Assembly (NCBI RefSeq): GCF_014078545.1 | Contig: NZ_MU078732.1 | Location: 29,111 to 93,110, forward strand | Direction: 5' to 3' | DNA from: Nitrosopumilus sp. b1 | GTDB taxonomy: Archaea > Thermoproteota > Nitrososphaeria > Nitrososphaerales > Nitrosopumilaceae | Length of the DNA stretch: 64,000 nt | In this document: positions 9,401-17,048 of the stretch, piece after piece | How the letters are laid out: each line of letters begins with the position of its first letter | How positions within the stretch are numbered: position 1 is the stretch's first letter | Translations under genes and position numbers: made by a program | The notes under the pieces: model-generated | What the model saw: only the letters and a program-made list of their open reading frames with translations | Database searches by the model: none | What the model was told of the DNA's origin: nothing

Positions 9401-9596
9401 ACCATGGAACAAATTTTGATGGACATCCATCAATATTACCTAAATAATCTTCTTGTAAATTTGGACATCTATCAGAATCATTGAGAACTCCATCATTATC
9501 TAAGTCATCATCTGCAGCATAGACTGACTGCATAGGAATGCTAGTCAGAGTAGAAATTAGTAAAAATATGAAGCCAAGAGTGAATTTTGATGTCAA
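6465..9596 (-). CDS. giant secreted calcium-repeat (thrombospondin type 3-like) protein 2
   Basis: A 1043-aa paralogue of the neighbouring gene. It has a signal peptide (MTSKFTLGFIFLLISTLTS, cleavage near VYA-A), then about 26 units with two cysteines and an Asp-rich loop each. It ends in the same terminal segment (YDGDRD-DGCPDP) as protein 1. Both proteins also share the second-unit motif VPWYDxDxDGIxDHxDxCP, so they arose by duplication of a whole gene and then diverged by internal block amplification. The TTG start at 9596 is placed by the signal peptide and a TATA box at about 9623-9631. A small out-of-frame ATG at 9607 ends at once and is ignored. Likely calcium-binding surface protein; partner and role unknown. 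Confidence 0.87.
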   Translation of the reverse strand: MTSKFTLGFIFLLISTLTSIPMQSVYAADDDLDNDGVLNDSDRCPNLQEDYLGNIDGCPSKFVPWYDKDFDGIEDHIDACPTQRERYNNFQDEDGCPDVAPSSGGKGLPDTDGDGFVDDVDLCPNQPETFNGISDRDGCPDKLMSSRDSDRDGIPDDVDQCPLSAETYNKFQDLDGCPDSITSSTFLDSDNDGIEDKFDLCIFEPETFNGYNDLDGCPDAESDSFFLDTDGDGIADKYDTCPTEPETFNRFADYDGCPDTIPNFSASLGDTDGDRVKDIDDACPLEPERYNGFEDEDGCPDIPPYSTDRDSDRDGILDSNDLCPDAKETYNKFQDSDGCPDFVSSGKDIADSDGDGIPDVDDSCPNQPETFNGILDRDGCPDSSSTKDSDRDGIADANDACPTAAETYNKFEDSDGCPDFVASAGLLDADGDGIADINDSCPLKPETFNNYKDQDGCPDTTPFPDADRDGVADASDACPGEPETWNRFQDDDGCPDSDGGDTDGDGIPNSVDACPLERERFNNFEDTDGCPDIPPYSSDKDTDRDGIFDSLDLCPNARETYNFFQDTDGCPDSVVSGKDVSDSDGDGIIDLDDRCPNQPETFNGILDRDGCPDNNLSKDTDADGIADANDACPTAAETYNKFEDSDGCPDFVDSTKIFDADGDGITDLFDRCPTKPETMNNYMDDDGCPDLAPFPDADGDGVSDSQDQCPTESETWNRFLDLDGCPDAIRENDSDSDFILNINDACPLEPERYNGFQDEDGCPDIPPYTMEGDSDYDGIPNSVDQCPLIPERYNKFQDEDGCPDYVASDANVPDSDGDGIIDLDDRCPNQPENYNGILDRDGCPDTSSSKDTDFDGIADANDACPLAAENYNRFEDSDGCPDFVDVSISVDSDGDGIIDKNDICPNQPETFNGILDSDGCPDETPFPDADGDGVRDSLDLCSTEAETWNRYIDFDGCPDEIPSVASKFDSDGDGIYDNDDLCPAEKETWNKFDDSDGCPDVVPEQSRYLHDTDLDGVLNENDLCPTEPEDYDGDRDTDGCPDP
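7297..8690 (-). repeat. higher-order repeat of about 695 bp in calcium-repeat gene 2
   Basis: The IPPY-coding landmark (ggtgg on the plus strand) appears at 7297, 7993 and 8686, spacings of 696 and 693 bases. That is 232 and 231 residues, or six basic units per block. The block size differs from the five-unit, 612-bp block of the adjacent paralogue, so each gene amplified its own block after the duplication. Confidence 0.85.
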
Positions 9597-9734
9597 CGCC
9601 CAACCATACCTTCACGATCCTGTTATTAAACCTCACTCTAAAATTTTCCACACAAAGTGGATTTTTTGAGAATTTGAAATTTTCATCAATGATATTGCGA
9701 TCAGTTTAAGTAAATCAATCAGAAAATTATCGAC

Positions 9735-10757
9735 GTGAGTTGCTCAGGAGAAATTGTTGAAGAAGAAGAGCTTATTCAGATAAAGCCAAATGTAATGCAG
9801 CAATTAAAAAAAGCAAAGTACGGAGTCTCAGATCATTCTACTGTAGAATTATGTCATTGGACAAAGAAATCATTCAAGAATGAAGGAGATTGCTACAAGC
9901 ACAAGTTTTATGGAATCTCCACACATCGATGCATGGAGTTTTCTCCTGCCGGAATGCATTGTGAAAATAGATGTGTATATTGTTGGAGACCGATGGAATT
10001 TTATGATTCATTAGCAATGGAACCAGAAAAAGTTGCAGAACCAGAACAAATTCTGACAAAGTTGATGGAAGAAAGAGAAAAATTGATCATGGGATATTAT
10101 GGTGATAAAAGAAATGACAAACAAAAATTAGATGAGTCTAGATTACCAAGTCATTACGCAATTTCATTGTCTGGTGAACCAACAATGTATCCAAAATTAC
10201 CAGAGTTGATCAAATATCTAAAATCACTAAAAAGTACAAAATCAATTTTCCTAGTGACGAACGGCCAAGAGCCAAACATGATACAAAGATTAGCTGATGA
10301 GGATGCTTTACCAACACAGCTATATCTCTCAACTAATGCAGCTGATTACAATTCATTTTTGAAGATAAATCGTCCTCGGTACAATGATTCATGGGAAAGA
10401 TGGAACAAAACATTAGGAATGCTAAAACATCTAGACACTAGGACTGTTCTTAGAATAACTCTAATTCGAGATTACAATAACATCAACGAAATGATTCCTA
10501 GTTTTGCAAAAATGATTAATGAATCAAGCCCAAACTTTATAGAAATAAAGTCCTACATGCATATTGGACGCTCACGAAACAGGTTAGAACGAGACAATAT
10601 GTTAGAGTTTAATGAAGTGGAACAATTTTCCAAAGAACTTGCGCGACAAAGTAAAATGTTTTCTGTAATGGATGTTAGTACCATATCAAGAATAGTAGTC
10701 TTGCAAAATATGGAACGATTCATCGATCGATGGATACCTGCTTACCAAACCACTTAG
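9735..10757 (+). CDS. taw1: 4-demethylwyosine synthase (radical SAM)
   Basis: A 340-aa enzyme that converts N1-methylguanosine-37 of tRNA-Phe to the tricyclic 4-demethylwyosine (imG-14), using S-adenosylmethionine and pyruvate. The radical-SAM cluster motif is C76, C80, C83 (MHCENRCVYCW). Three upstream cysteines, C40, C53 and C66, are spaced 13 and 13 apart and ten before C76. That is the same spacing as in Methanocaldococcus TYW1, where they hold the second iron-sulfur cluster. The GTG start at 9735 follows a TATA-like GTTTAAGTAAA by about 27 bases. The 3' end overlaps the converging NTP pyrophosphatase gene by 38 bases. Confidence 0.95.
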   Translation: MSCSGEIVEEEELIQIKPNVMQQLKKAKYGVSDHSTVELCHWTKKSFKNEGDCYKHKFYGISTHRCMEFSPAGMHCENRCVYCWRPMEFYDSLAMEPEKVAEPEQILTKLMEEREKLIMGYYGDKRNDKQKLDESRLPSHYAISLSGEPTMYPKLPELIKYLKSLKSTKSIFLVTNGQEPNMIQRLADEDALPTQLYLSTNAADYNSFLKINRPRYNDSWERWNKTLGMLKHLDTRTVLRITLIRDYNNINEMIPSFAKMINESSPNFIEIKSYMHIGRSRNRLERDNMLEFNEVEQFSKELARQSKMFSVMDVSTISRIVVLQNMERFIDRWIPAYQTT

Positions 10758-11286
10758 CAAATTTTTCTAATGATTTGTGTCTATGGGATAAAACATTTTT
10801 ATTTTCAAGCTGCGCAAATGTTTTTGTTTCTCCCTCTGGAATAAAGATTGGATCATAACCCCATCCATTTCCTAATGCTTTTTGTGAAATTTTCCCTAAA
10901 ATGGTTCCTTCAAATATTTTTGACGAGTTTTTTTCATCACTAAAAGATATGATAGAAGTAAATTTTGCTCTCAGATCCGAACTTACTAGTCGAAGAATTC
11001 CTTTGTTTCCAATTGTTTTAAAGACATATGATGAGTATGGACCTGGAAATCCATTTAATGCATCAATAAAAAGTCCATCATCTTCTATTATGACTGGACA
11101 TTTACATTTTGAAAATGCGTTTTGTGATTTATGTGATGCAATTTTTTTTAATGAATCAGATTGTATTTCTTCTAATTCACATTTGTAAAATCCCAAGGCA
11201 ATGTTAAAAGTTGTAAGGATCTCTTTTGCTTCATTGTATTTGTTTTTATTTGAAGATGCAAACATCAAATCATACGACTGTCGCAT
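10720..11286 (-). CDS. non-canonical purine NTP pyrophosphatase (Ham1/RdgB family)
   Basis: A 188-aa house-cleaning enzyme that hydrolyses dITP, ITP and XTP to monophosphates. The N-terminal FASSNKNKYNEAKEI, the metal-binding EDDGLFIDALNGFPGPYSS and the C-terminal FAQLENKNVLSHR with a following basic residue are the conserved substrate and metal sites. Length is normal. Its start overlaps the end of the upstream Bud32 gene by 17 bases, so the two are translated from one message. Its 3' end overlaps the converging Taw1 gene. The pairing of Bud32 with this enzyme is common in archaea as I recall. Confidence 0.93.
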   Translation of the reverse strand: MRQSYDLMFASSNKNKYNEAKEILTTFNIALGFYKCELEEIQSDSLKKIASHKSQNAFSKCKCPVIIEDDGLFIDALNGFPGPYSSYVFKTIGNKGILRLVSSDLRAKFTSIISFSDEKNSSKIFEGTILGKISQKALGNGWGYDPIFIPEGETKTFAQLENKNVLSHRHKSLEKFAKWFGKQVSIDR

Positions 11287-11890
11287 ATCTACCTCGGCTC
11301 TCTATTACTGAAACTAGATGAATAATTTTACTAAATCGCGAAGCACCCATAGTATTTTTGTATCCAGATAAGAAATTTTTCCATGCAGAATCAATTACTT
11401 TTGCATGAGCGCTGTTTAGAATTTCCTTAAACAGCCTAAGATCTACAGCATGATCTTCTGGTTTTTCTGTTTTAATTGATAATCCAAAATCAATAAGAAA
11501 AATTTTCTTCTTAAAATAAATAAAATTAGAGGTAGTTAGATCACCATGCATTATACCATTAATATGTAAAATTCCTACAATCTTCCCAATTTGCTTGCAC
11601 TTTTCAACTATCAATTTAGGTGGAAGTTGACCAATGGTCTTTCCATCAATAAATTGCATCAAAATGCTAAACTGACTAAGATTTACCTGATAGATTAATG
11701 GTGTAGACACACCAAATTCTTTGACTTTGGAGATTATTTCTGCCTCATGAATTGTTCTTTGTTTTCTAATTTTTTCATCAAGCTGTGTAATTCTATAGTC
11801 TTTTTTCTTACGAATTTTGAGTATTGATTTTTTTTCATTCCATTTGGTAAGAAAAAGGTCCCCCTCGGCTCCTTTTTTGAGTAATTTCAT
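11270..11890 (-). CDS. bud32: KEOPS complex kinase/ATPase Bud32
   Basis: The small atypical kinase of the KEOPS complex, which with Kae1 makes the t6A modification at A37 of ANN-decoding tRNAs. It has the Gly-poor N-terminal motif KKGAEGDLFL, an ATP-binding lysine (ILKIRKKK), the catalytic HGDLTTSNFI, and the metal-binding IDFGLS. It lacks the large C-lobe of ordinary kinases. I prefer the ATG at 11890 (MKLLKKGAEG), the standard family start, over one at 11905. Bud32 is a separate gene here rather than fused to Kae1. Kae1 lies close by, with a small opposite-strand gene between them. Confidence 0.93.
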   Translation of the reverse strand: MKLLKKGAEGDLFLTKWNEKKSILKIRKKKDYRITQLDEKIRKQRTIHEAEIISKVKEFGVSTPLIYQVNLSQFSILMQFIDGKTIGQLPPKLIVEKCKQIGKIVGILHINGIMHGDLTTSNFIYFKKKIFLIDFGLSIKTEKPEDHAVDLRLFKEILNSAHAKVIDSAWKNFLSGYKNTMGASRFSKIIHLVSVIESRGRYATVV

Positions 11891-11927
11891 TAAAATTATA
11901 TCCATAAGATGTGATTAAAAGCTAATT

Positions 11928-12254
11928 ATGGAAAGTGATGAAAAAAAAATCAGGCAAGAAGATTGCAGCGAGGATGGATTTGGTCCAGGAATTCTTACTA
12001 TTACAAACAAAAGAATTGCATTTGATAAAACTAGGGGAAGAATAATGGACTTTTCAAAGAAATTTGGAGATACTGTAATTGATGTGCCACTCGTAAAAAT
12101 AAAAAAAGTGTGGAAGGAAGGATTACTTATGAAAAAAGTATGTTTTTCAGTAGAAACCGAAGATGGAGAAAAGTCTTACAAATTTGGTGTTTTCAGTAAC
12201 GGTAGTTGGTTAGAAACATTTCAAGATGCCATTGAAGAAGCGAAAAATCAGTAA
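11928..12254 (+). CDS. small PH-like beta-sandwich protein, function unknown
   Basis: A 108-aa soluble protein with alternating strands (GPGILTITNKRIAFDK, VCFSVETEDGEKSYKFGVF) and a C-terminal helix (WLETFQDAIEEAKNQ). This is the layout of bacterial/archaeal PH-like or GRAM-like domains, in which a TNKRI-type strand is typical. The resemblance is by pattern only. It is transcribed opposite to Bud32 and Kae1, between them, with its ATG about 27 bases after an ATTATATCC TATA-like box. Its last 7 bases overlap the converging Kae1 gene. Confidence 0.75.
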   Translation: MESDEKKIRQEDCSEDGFGPGILTITNKRIAFDKTRGRIMDFSKKFGDTVIDVPLVKIKKVWKEGLLMKKVCFSVETEDGEKSYKFGVFSNGSWLETFQDAIEEAKNQ

Positions 12255-13231
12255 CTGATTTCTACAGAGTCTAATCGCCATGACTGCCTAACAAAGGTTT
12301 CATCTAATTTTGCGCCACTCTTAGTTGTTGATTCAAGTAGACCAGTCCAAGCTATTTGTGAGCCACAGTCCCCAGCATATTCCAATGGCACAACAAAAAA
12401 TTTACAATGTTGTCGTTTGCAAACTTGATGAAGCATTTGTGAGAGTCGCTTATTTGCAGCTACACCACCGACGACCATTAGCTCTTTTTTCTGTGTAAAT
12501 GCCAAAGCGCGCTCTACTGCTTCAGATATCATTGCAAACGCAGTTTCCTGTAATGAAAAGCATGCAATTTCTTTTCCTTTAGGGATTAGAGACTTTGTTG
12601 CAGATAATAATCCAGAAAAAGAAACATCATTTCCTTTGACAGAATAAGGTAGTGATGCATACAAGTTTGTCTGAAGAGCCAGTGATTCAATTTGTTTTCC
12701 ACATGGTGATGAAAATCCCAGTGAACGACCAAATTGGTCTAATAGCTGTCCCAACGTAATGTCAAGTGTTTCACCAAATACGCGCCACTTACCATATGTC
12801 AATGCAAGCAACATTGTATGTCCACCAGAAACTAATAGTACCAATGGATTTTTAGATCCGGTTAATAGCTTTCCTAGCTCAATGTGTCCTAGTGCATGAT
12901 TAACAGGATAAATTGGAATTTTGTAATATGATGCTAGGGAACGTGCAACTATTGCACCAACACGTAGACATGGTCCTAGTCCAGGCCCTGCAGCATATGC
13001 AATGATATCTAAATCAGAAATTGATACGTCTGCTTTTTGTAATGCTTCTTGTAAAACCTGTGCGCTATTTTCAATGTGATGTCTAGATGCTTCGCGAGGA
13101 TGTATGCCTGCACCTTCCGGTGGCCTATAGATCTTTCTGATATCAGAGAGAATTTTTCCTTTTTTATTATTTTTTTCAAGAACTGCACAAGAAAATGTGT
13201 GTGCAGTGCTTTCAACGCCTAAACATAACAT
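12248..13231 (-). CDS. kae1: tRNA N6-threonylcarbamoyladenosine synthase subunit Kae1/TsaD
   Basis: A 327-aa ASKHA-fold protein that transfers threonylcarbamoyl from its adenylate to A37 of tRNA, as the catalytic subunit of KEOPS. Conserved elements are the N-terminal LGVESTAHTFSC, the iron/zinc-binding histidines in NHALGHIELG, the LLVSGGHTM phosphate loop, VGGVAANKRL, and the C-terminal metal ligand in YAGDCGSQIAWTG. There is no C-terminal Bud32 domain, so this is the stand-alone form. The upstream GTPase gene on the same strand ends 1 base before this ATG, so the two are co-transcribed. Confidence 0.96.
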   Translation of the reverse strand: MLCLGVESTAHTFSCAVLEKNNKKGKILSDIRKIYRPPEGAGIHPREASRHHIENSAQVLQEALQKADVSISDLDIIAYAAGPGLGPCLRVGAIVARSLASYYKIPIYPVNHALGHIELGKLLTGSKNPLVLLVSGGHTMLLALTYGKWRVFGETLDITLGQLLDQFGRSLGFSSPCGKQIESLALQTNLYASLPYSVKGNDVSFSGLLSATKSLIPKGKEIACFSLQETAFAMISEAVERALAFTQKKELMVVGGVAANKRLSQMLHQVCKRQHCKFFVVPLEYAGDCGSQIAWTGLLESTTKSGAKLDETFVRQSWRLDSVEISY

Positions 13232-13232
13232 G

Positions 13233-14420
13233 TTATCCTCTACTCATACTTGAAACAATCTTGATTACATCTCCATTTTTTAATTTATGATCAGCACCAA
13301 TTCGTTGTTTTGTTTTACAGTCAATGGCATGAAGGAATCCTTTTGCGATATCAGCATGAATGATCTTTGCTAATTCCTTTGCAGTTGAATCAAGTGGTAA
13401 AAGTTTTGCATCTGGGAAAATTTTGCCGTCTTTGTTTGTAAATTTGGTTTCATCCTCTACAGGATACACTACGATAAATTTTAAGAGATCAAAAACAGTT
13501 TTGTTTAGTGCAGATTGTATACCAGTTGTAGTGATCTTTTCTAATACAGACGAAACTAGATCTAATGCCTTTTTTTGCTGAGGATTTAGTGAGTTTTCTT
13601 TTATTGTGAATTTCTCACTGCCTGCAACGTATTCAATCATTCCAGATTTGGAGGCCTTTCTTAGTAAGAGCTCAGATTCAGCACTACAAGGAATAACAAT
13701 TGTGTCCTGAATTTTTTTTATGATGGATAAATCTTTACACAAATCGGCCTTGTTGGCTGCAATCAAGATTGGTTTTGTAATTTTACGCAGTTCTTTGGCA
13801 AAATTATAAAGATCATCATCATTCCATTCTGAGACTTTTTTTGTTTGCAGTCCTGTGTGTTGCAAAACAGACTGCACTTGGAAATCCTTTATTCCAAGTC
13901 CACTAAAGCGTTTTGTAATACCCTCGACAAGCTTTGTAGTTTTTTGTTCTATCTCCTTTGAAATTTTTTGCCATTCTCGTTTTAGGATTTGATTAAACCA
14001 TTGTACAAATTCCTCTTCTACAAACTTGACATCTTCAAGAGGATCATGACTGCCAACACTGACAGGTTGGCCTTGAATGTCTGTTGTTCCAGCAATGTCA
14101 ACAACATGAATTAACGCATCTGCTTGTCTTGCATCATCTAAGAACTGATTTCCTAATCCTTTTCCTTTGTGTGCATCTGGAACCAAACCAGCTATATCAA
14201 TTAATTTTACTGGAACAAATCGCGTTCCATTAATACAGAATTGACTATTATGAGAAATTCCAAAGTGCTTACATGCACAATCAGTTTTGATGTGTGTCAC
14301 CCCAACATTTGGCTCAATGGTGGTGAATGGAAAGTTACCAATTGGGACAGATGTTTCAGTAGCTGCTGAAAAAAATGTTGATTTTCCAACGTTTGCTTTT
14401 CCCAACAGCCCAATTTGCAT
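13233..14420 (-). CDS. OBG/YchF-type GTPase with C-terminal TGS domain
   Basis: A 395-aa P-loop protein of the Obg/HflX-like class. Walker A is GLLGKANVGKST (residues 4-15). The switch/G3 region is LIDIAGLVPDAHKGKGLGNQFLDD, and NKAD (G4) is followed by a second half with PCSAES (G5). A TGS domain ends the protein (about 320-395), where ADHKLKNGDVIKIVSS is typical. The cysteine/histidine pair CACKH near residue 50 is common in the archaeal members. These proteins act on ribosomes or RNA; the precise role is unknown. It starts at the ATG at 14420, divergent from the AK6-like kinase. Confidence 0.9.
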   Translation of the reverse strand: MQIGLLGKANVGKSTFFSAATETSVPIGNFPFTTIEPNVGVTHIKTDCACKHFGISHNSQFCINGTRFVPVKLIDIAGLVPDAHKGKGLGNQFLDDARQADALIHVVDIAGTTDIQGQPVSVGSHDPLEDVKFVEEEFVQWFNQILKREWQKISKEIEQKTTKLVEGITKRFSGLGIKDFQVQSVLQHTGLQTKKVSEWNDDDLYNFAKELRKITKPILIAANKADLCKDLSIIKKIQDTIVIPCSAESELLLRKASKSGMIEYVAGSEKFTIKENSLNPQQKKALDLVSSVLEKITTTGIQSALNKTVFDLLKFIVVYPVEDETKFTNKDGKIFPDAKLLPLDSTAKELAKIIHADIAKGFLHAIDCKTKQRIGADHKLKNGDVIKIVSSMSRG

Positions 14421-14492
14421 GGAAAATCAAAATCAGATTATACATATTAGTATTGCAGCAATGATTTAATCTAGATTCTTTTCTGATAGAAT

Positions 14493-15044
14493 ATGTCGCT
14501 AGTAATTACAGGAAATCCTGGAGTTGGAAAACACACCATAGCAAATATAATTGCAACAAAATTAAATTCTGAAATTTGTGATATTAACAAAATTGCTTTA
14601 GAATCAAATTTTTATGAAAAAAATAATGGTGTGATTGATGTAGATGTAAAAAAAATCAAGCGTTACTTGAAGAAAAAAGTTTTGAAAAATTCAATTACAG
14701 TTGGCCATTTGGCGCCATATGTGTTATCAAAGGATCAAGTAAGTAAAGTAATCATTTTAAGAAAAAACCCATACAAACTCAATTCAATTTATAAAAAAAG
14801 AAGATATTCAAAAAAGAAATCTATAGAGAATCTTGATAGTGAAATTTTAGGAATCATAGCTTATGATTCCATGAAAGAATTTGGAAAAACAAAATGCATC
14901 CAAATTGATACCACTAATAAGACAATTAAAAAAACGGTTCAGGACGTAATGAAAGCAGCAAATGGAAATAAAAAAAGCGATAATGTTGACTGGCTCAGTC
15001 TAATAGCAGATAAAGATCATTTAAAAAAATTCTTTTCCTACTGA
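14493..15044 (+). CDS. AK6/Fap7-like adenylate kinase-family NTPase
   Basis: A 183-aa P-loop kinase close to AK6/Fap7, which in eukaryotes and archaea acts in late small-subunit ribosome maturation through an Rps14 partner and has adenylate kinase activity. Walker A is at the very N-terminus (GNPGVGKHT). The residue after the lysine is His instead of the usual Ser/Thr, followed by Thr. The domain order (short N-terminal P-loop, INKIA, DVDVKKIKRYL, a VGHLAPY strand, then VIILRKNPYKL) follows the family. The C-terminal tail is lysine-rich. It is divergent from the TGS GTPase and is followed by archaeosine TGT after 33 bp. Confidence 0.8.
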   Translation: MSLVITGNPGVGKHTIANIIATKLNSEICDINKIALESNFYEKNNGVIDVDVKKIKRYLKKKVLKNSITVGHLAPYVLSKDQVSKVIILRKNPYKLNSIYKKRRYSKKKSIENLDSEILGIIAYDSMKEFGKTKCIQIDTTNKTIKKTVQDVMKAANGNKKSDNVDWLSLIADKDHLKKFFSY

Positions 15045-15077
15045 TTTAATAATGAATCAAATATTTGGTATCTTACA

Positions 15078-16589
15078 TTGTTTGAAATAATAAAAAGTGA
15101 TCTTGCTGCAAGAATTGGGATACTACAGACAAATCACGGAAAGATTGAGACGCCGGCATTTGTTCCTGTAATTCATCCTGTAAAACAATCTATTCCAGCA
15201 AAAAAATTTCGTGAGCTTGGTTTTGATCTTGTAATAACTAATGCATACATTACAAAAAATAATTATGGAGAGGAAGCCATCCAAAGAGGAATTCACGACA
15301 TAATTGGTTTTGATGGTTCAGTAATGACTGATTCAGGAGGGTATCAAGTTCTTGAATACGGAAAGGTCAAAGTTTCACATGAAGAGATGGCAAAATTTGA
15401 GACTGGAATCAAAACAGACATTGCAATTCCTTTGGACAAGCCAACAGGATTTGGATTACCAAAGAAGCTTGCCTTAGATTATGTCAAACACACACTTGAT
15501 GTATCAAAGAAAACATTAGAGTCAAGTGAGGATAACGGGCAAATTTGGGTTGGCCCAATTCAAGGAGGAGAGCATTTTGATTTGGTGAAAAAATCAACTC
15601 AAGCACTTGTAAACCAGGGATTTGAAATGCTTGCACTTGGAAGTCCAGTTGAATTTATGGAATCATATGAGTACAAGCTACTAGCAGAGATGATTGTGGC
15701 TGCAAAAAAGCAGATTCCTCCTTCTATTCCACTACATCTTTTTGGCGCCGGACATCCACTGACAATTCCCTTTGCGGTGGCACTTGGTTGCGATACATTT
15801 GATTCTGCCTCTTACATGCTATATGCAAAACAAGATAGATACATTACAGAGGATGGCACTCGTCATCTTACAGAGATAAAGCAATTTTCATGCAACTGTG
15901 AGGTATGCTCTAAATTTTTGCCTAGTGAGTTGTCGGGTTTATCCTATGAAGACAAGAAGAACAATCTTGCATTGCATAATTTGTATGCAATAAAATCTGA
16001 AGTAGAGAGGGTCAAAGAGTCAATTCATGAAGGCAGATTGTGGGAATATGTCATAAAAAAGGCACGTGCACATCCAAAACTCTTTGAGACTATTGATGTT
16101 TTTACCCATAATGCAAAATATTTCATTAAAACAACTCCCAAATTCAAAGAAAAGGCAATCTTTCTATTTTCAAAAGAAGACCAGTTTAGACCAGAGATTC
16201 AATCATTTCATAATATAGTTAGAAAGTTTAGAACCAAAAACAAGACATTAGTAATTTTCAAAGAGACTAAACTAAAGCCAGCGTATTTGTCATCAGAATA
16301 CAAAAGACTGGAAAATAAATTCAAAGATGTTGATTTGGTGCAGTTTTGCATCTACAATCCATTTTTGGGATTGGTTCCAATTGAGATTTCAGATATGTTT
16401 CCTGCATCTCATTATGTAATGGCAGATAAAAAAAGGGACTCAAAAGACTATACAGAATTTGGAAAGACATGGGAAGTATTCTTTGCAAAAAATAATTTTT
16501 CTAGTGTTTACTTTGATAGAGAAGATGAATTTTTAGTATTCTTTGCAAAAAAGATACCAAGATCAGCTAGAAAAAAATCTCTAAATTAA
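15078..16589 (+). CDS. tgtA: archaeosine tRNA-guanine transglycosylase
   Basis: A 503-aa enzyme that exchanges guanine-15 in the D loop of tRNAs for preQ0, the first step to archaeosine. The catalytic-core signatures TDSGGYQVLEYG and WVGPIQGG are present. So is the structural zinc site CNCEVC (about residue 273), followed by a histidine (LALHNLYAI). The C-terminal part (about 360-503) corresponds to the archaeal extension. It looks shorter than classical ArcTGT of about 580 residues, and I see no clear PUA domain at the end, so that domain may be encoded separately. The TTG start at 15078 gives the usual MFEI N-terminus. Confidence 0.93.
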   Translation: MFEIIKSDLAARIGILQTNHGKIETPAFVPVIHPVKQSIPAKKFRELGFDLVITNAYITKNNYGEEAIQRGIHDIIGFDGSVMTDSGGYQVLEYGKVKVSHEEMAKFETGIKTDIAIPLDKPTGFGLPKKLALDYVKHTLDVSKKTLESSEDNGQIWVGPIQGGEHFDLVKKSTQALVNQGFEMLALGSPVEFMESYEYKLLAEMIVAAKKQIPPSIPLHLFGAGHPLTIPFAVALGCDTFDSASYMLYAKQDRYITEDGTRHLTEIKQFSCNCEVCSKFLPSELSGLSYEDKKNNLALHNLYAIKSEVERVKESIHEGRLWEYVIKKARAHPKLFETIDVFTHNAKYFIKTTPKFKEKAIFLFSKEDQFRPEIQSFHNIVRKFRTKNKTLVIFKETKLKPAYLSSEYKRLENKFKDVDLVQFCIYNPFLGLVPIEISDMFPASHYVMADKKRDSKDYTEFGKTWEVFFAKNNFSSVYFDREDEFLVFFAKKIPRSARKKSLN

Positions 16590-16600
16590 AAAAGAAAAAA
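16588..16600 (-). terminator. T-rich terminator of the ferredoxin gene
   Basis: On the minus strand two runs of six T separated by C follow the ferredoxin stop codon by about 20 bases. Archaeal RNA polymerase terminates on such U-rich tracts without needing a hairpin. Confidence 0.5.
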
Positions 16601-16620
16601 GTGTACGAAAGATACCGCGC

Positions 16621-16923
16621 TTATAGAGCGGCGTCTTCTGCCCATCCTTTGATGAAAACTCCGTTCTTGTGAAGAGGTACAGGCTGTCCTGCAGTGTAAT
16701 TCATTGGTCTCATCCAGAAGATTGATTTTGTTGGGCAAACCCCAATGCATGCACCGTCTGAGATGCATCTCTCTGGATAGAAAACAAATGCTTTACCTCT
16801 CTTCCAACCTTCAACAGGTTTTACACGAAGTACATCTGGGCCAAGAGAAGTACAGATTTCAACACATAGTGCGCATCCGATACATCTCTGTTCATCGATG
16901 TCTGGAAGTATTGCTATTGGCAT
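16621..16923 (-). CDS. dicluster ferredoxin with an aspartate at one cluster
   Basis: A 100-aa soluble electron carrier. The first cluster motif is complete (C14, C17, C20, C24: CIGCALCVEIC). In the second, C53, C59 and C63-Pro are present, but the second ligand position holds Asp56 (CISDGACIGVCP). That CxxDxxC form is known from Pyrococcus and Sulfolobus ferredoxins, where the site is a [3Fe-4S] or Asp-ligated [4Fe-4S] cluster. The segment between the two motifs (about 25-52) is longer than in minimal ferredoxins. It has its own promoter (GGTTTAAATAG near 16960) and no enzyme partner adjacent. A general low-potential donor for biosynthetic reductases is likely. Confidence 0.9.
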   Translation of the reverse strand: MPIAILPDIDEQRCIGCALCVEICTSLGPDVLRVKPVEGWKRGKAFVFYPERCISDGACIGVCPTKSIFWMRPMNYTAGQPVPLHKNGVFIKGWAEDAAL

Positions 16924-17048
16924 TTATTTCACTTATTTTGATCAGTGCTCAGTTACTATTTAAACCATAATCGAAATCCATAACAGGGTTATAGCTATTT
17001 TGTGATCGCGTTTTGAAATTTTATTAGTTTTAGCTAATACTAGTTTGC

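Noticed and set aside
3678..9484. Many open frames of 60-130 codons on the plus strand within the two calcium-repeat genes
   Set aside because: They recur with the repeat period, are rich in His/Gln/Leu or Ser/Pro, and are mirror frames of the Asp/Gly/Asn-rich coding strand.
9593..9607. Mini frame ATG-GTT-GGG-CGT-TGA whose stop overlaps the TTG start of calcium-repeat protein 2
   Set aside because: The ATG lies at or upstream of the transcription start predicted from the TATA box at about 9627, so it is unlikely to be in the mRNA.
9647..9667. Hairpin TCCAC-ACAAA-GTGGA followed by T6 on the plus strand
   Set aside because: It looks like an intrinsic terminator, but no plus-strand transcript precedes it, because both flanking genes diverge from this gap. 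Five base pairs in AT-rich DNA may be chance.
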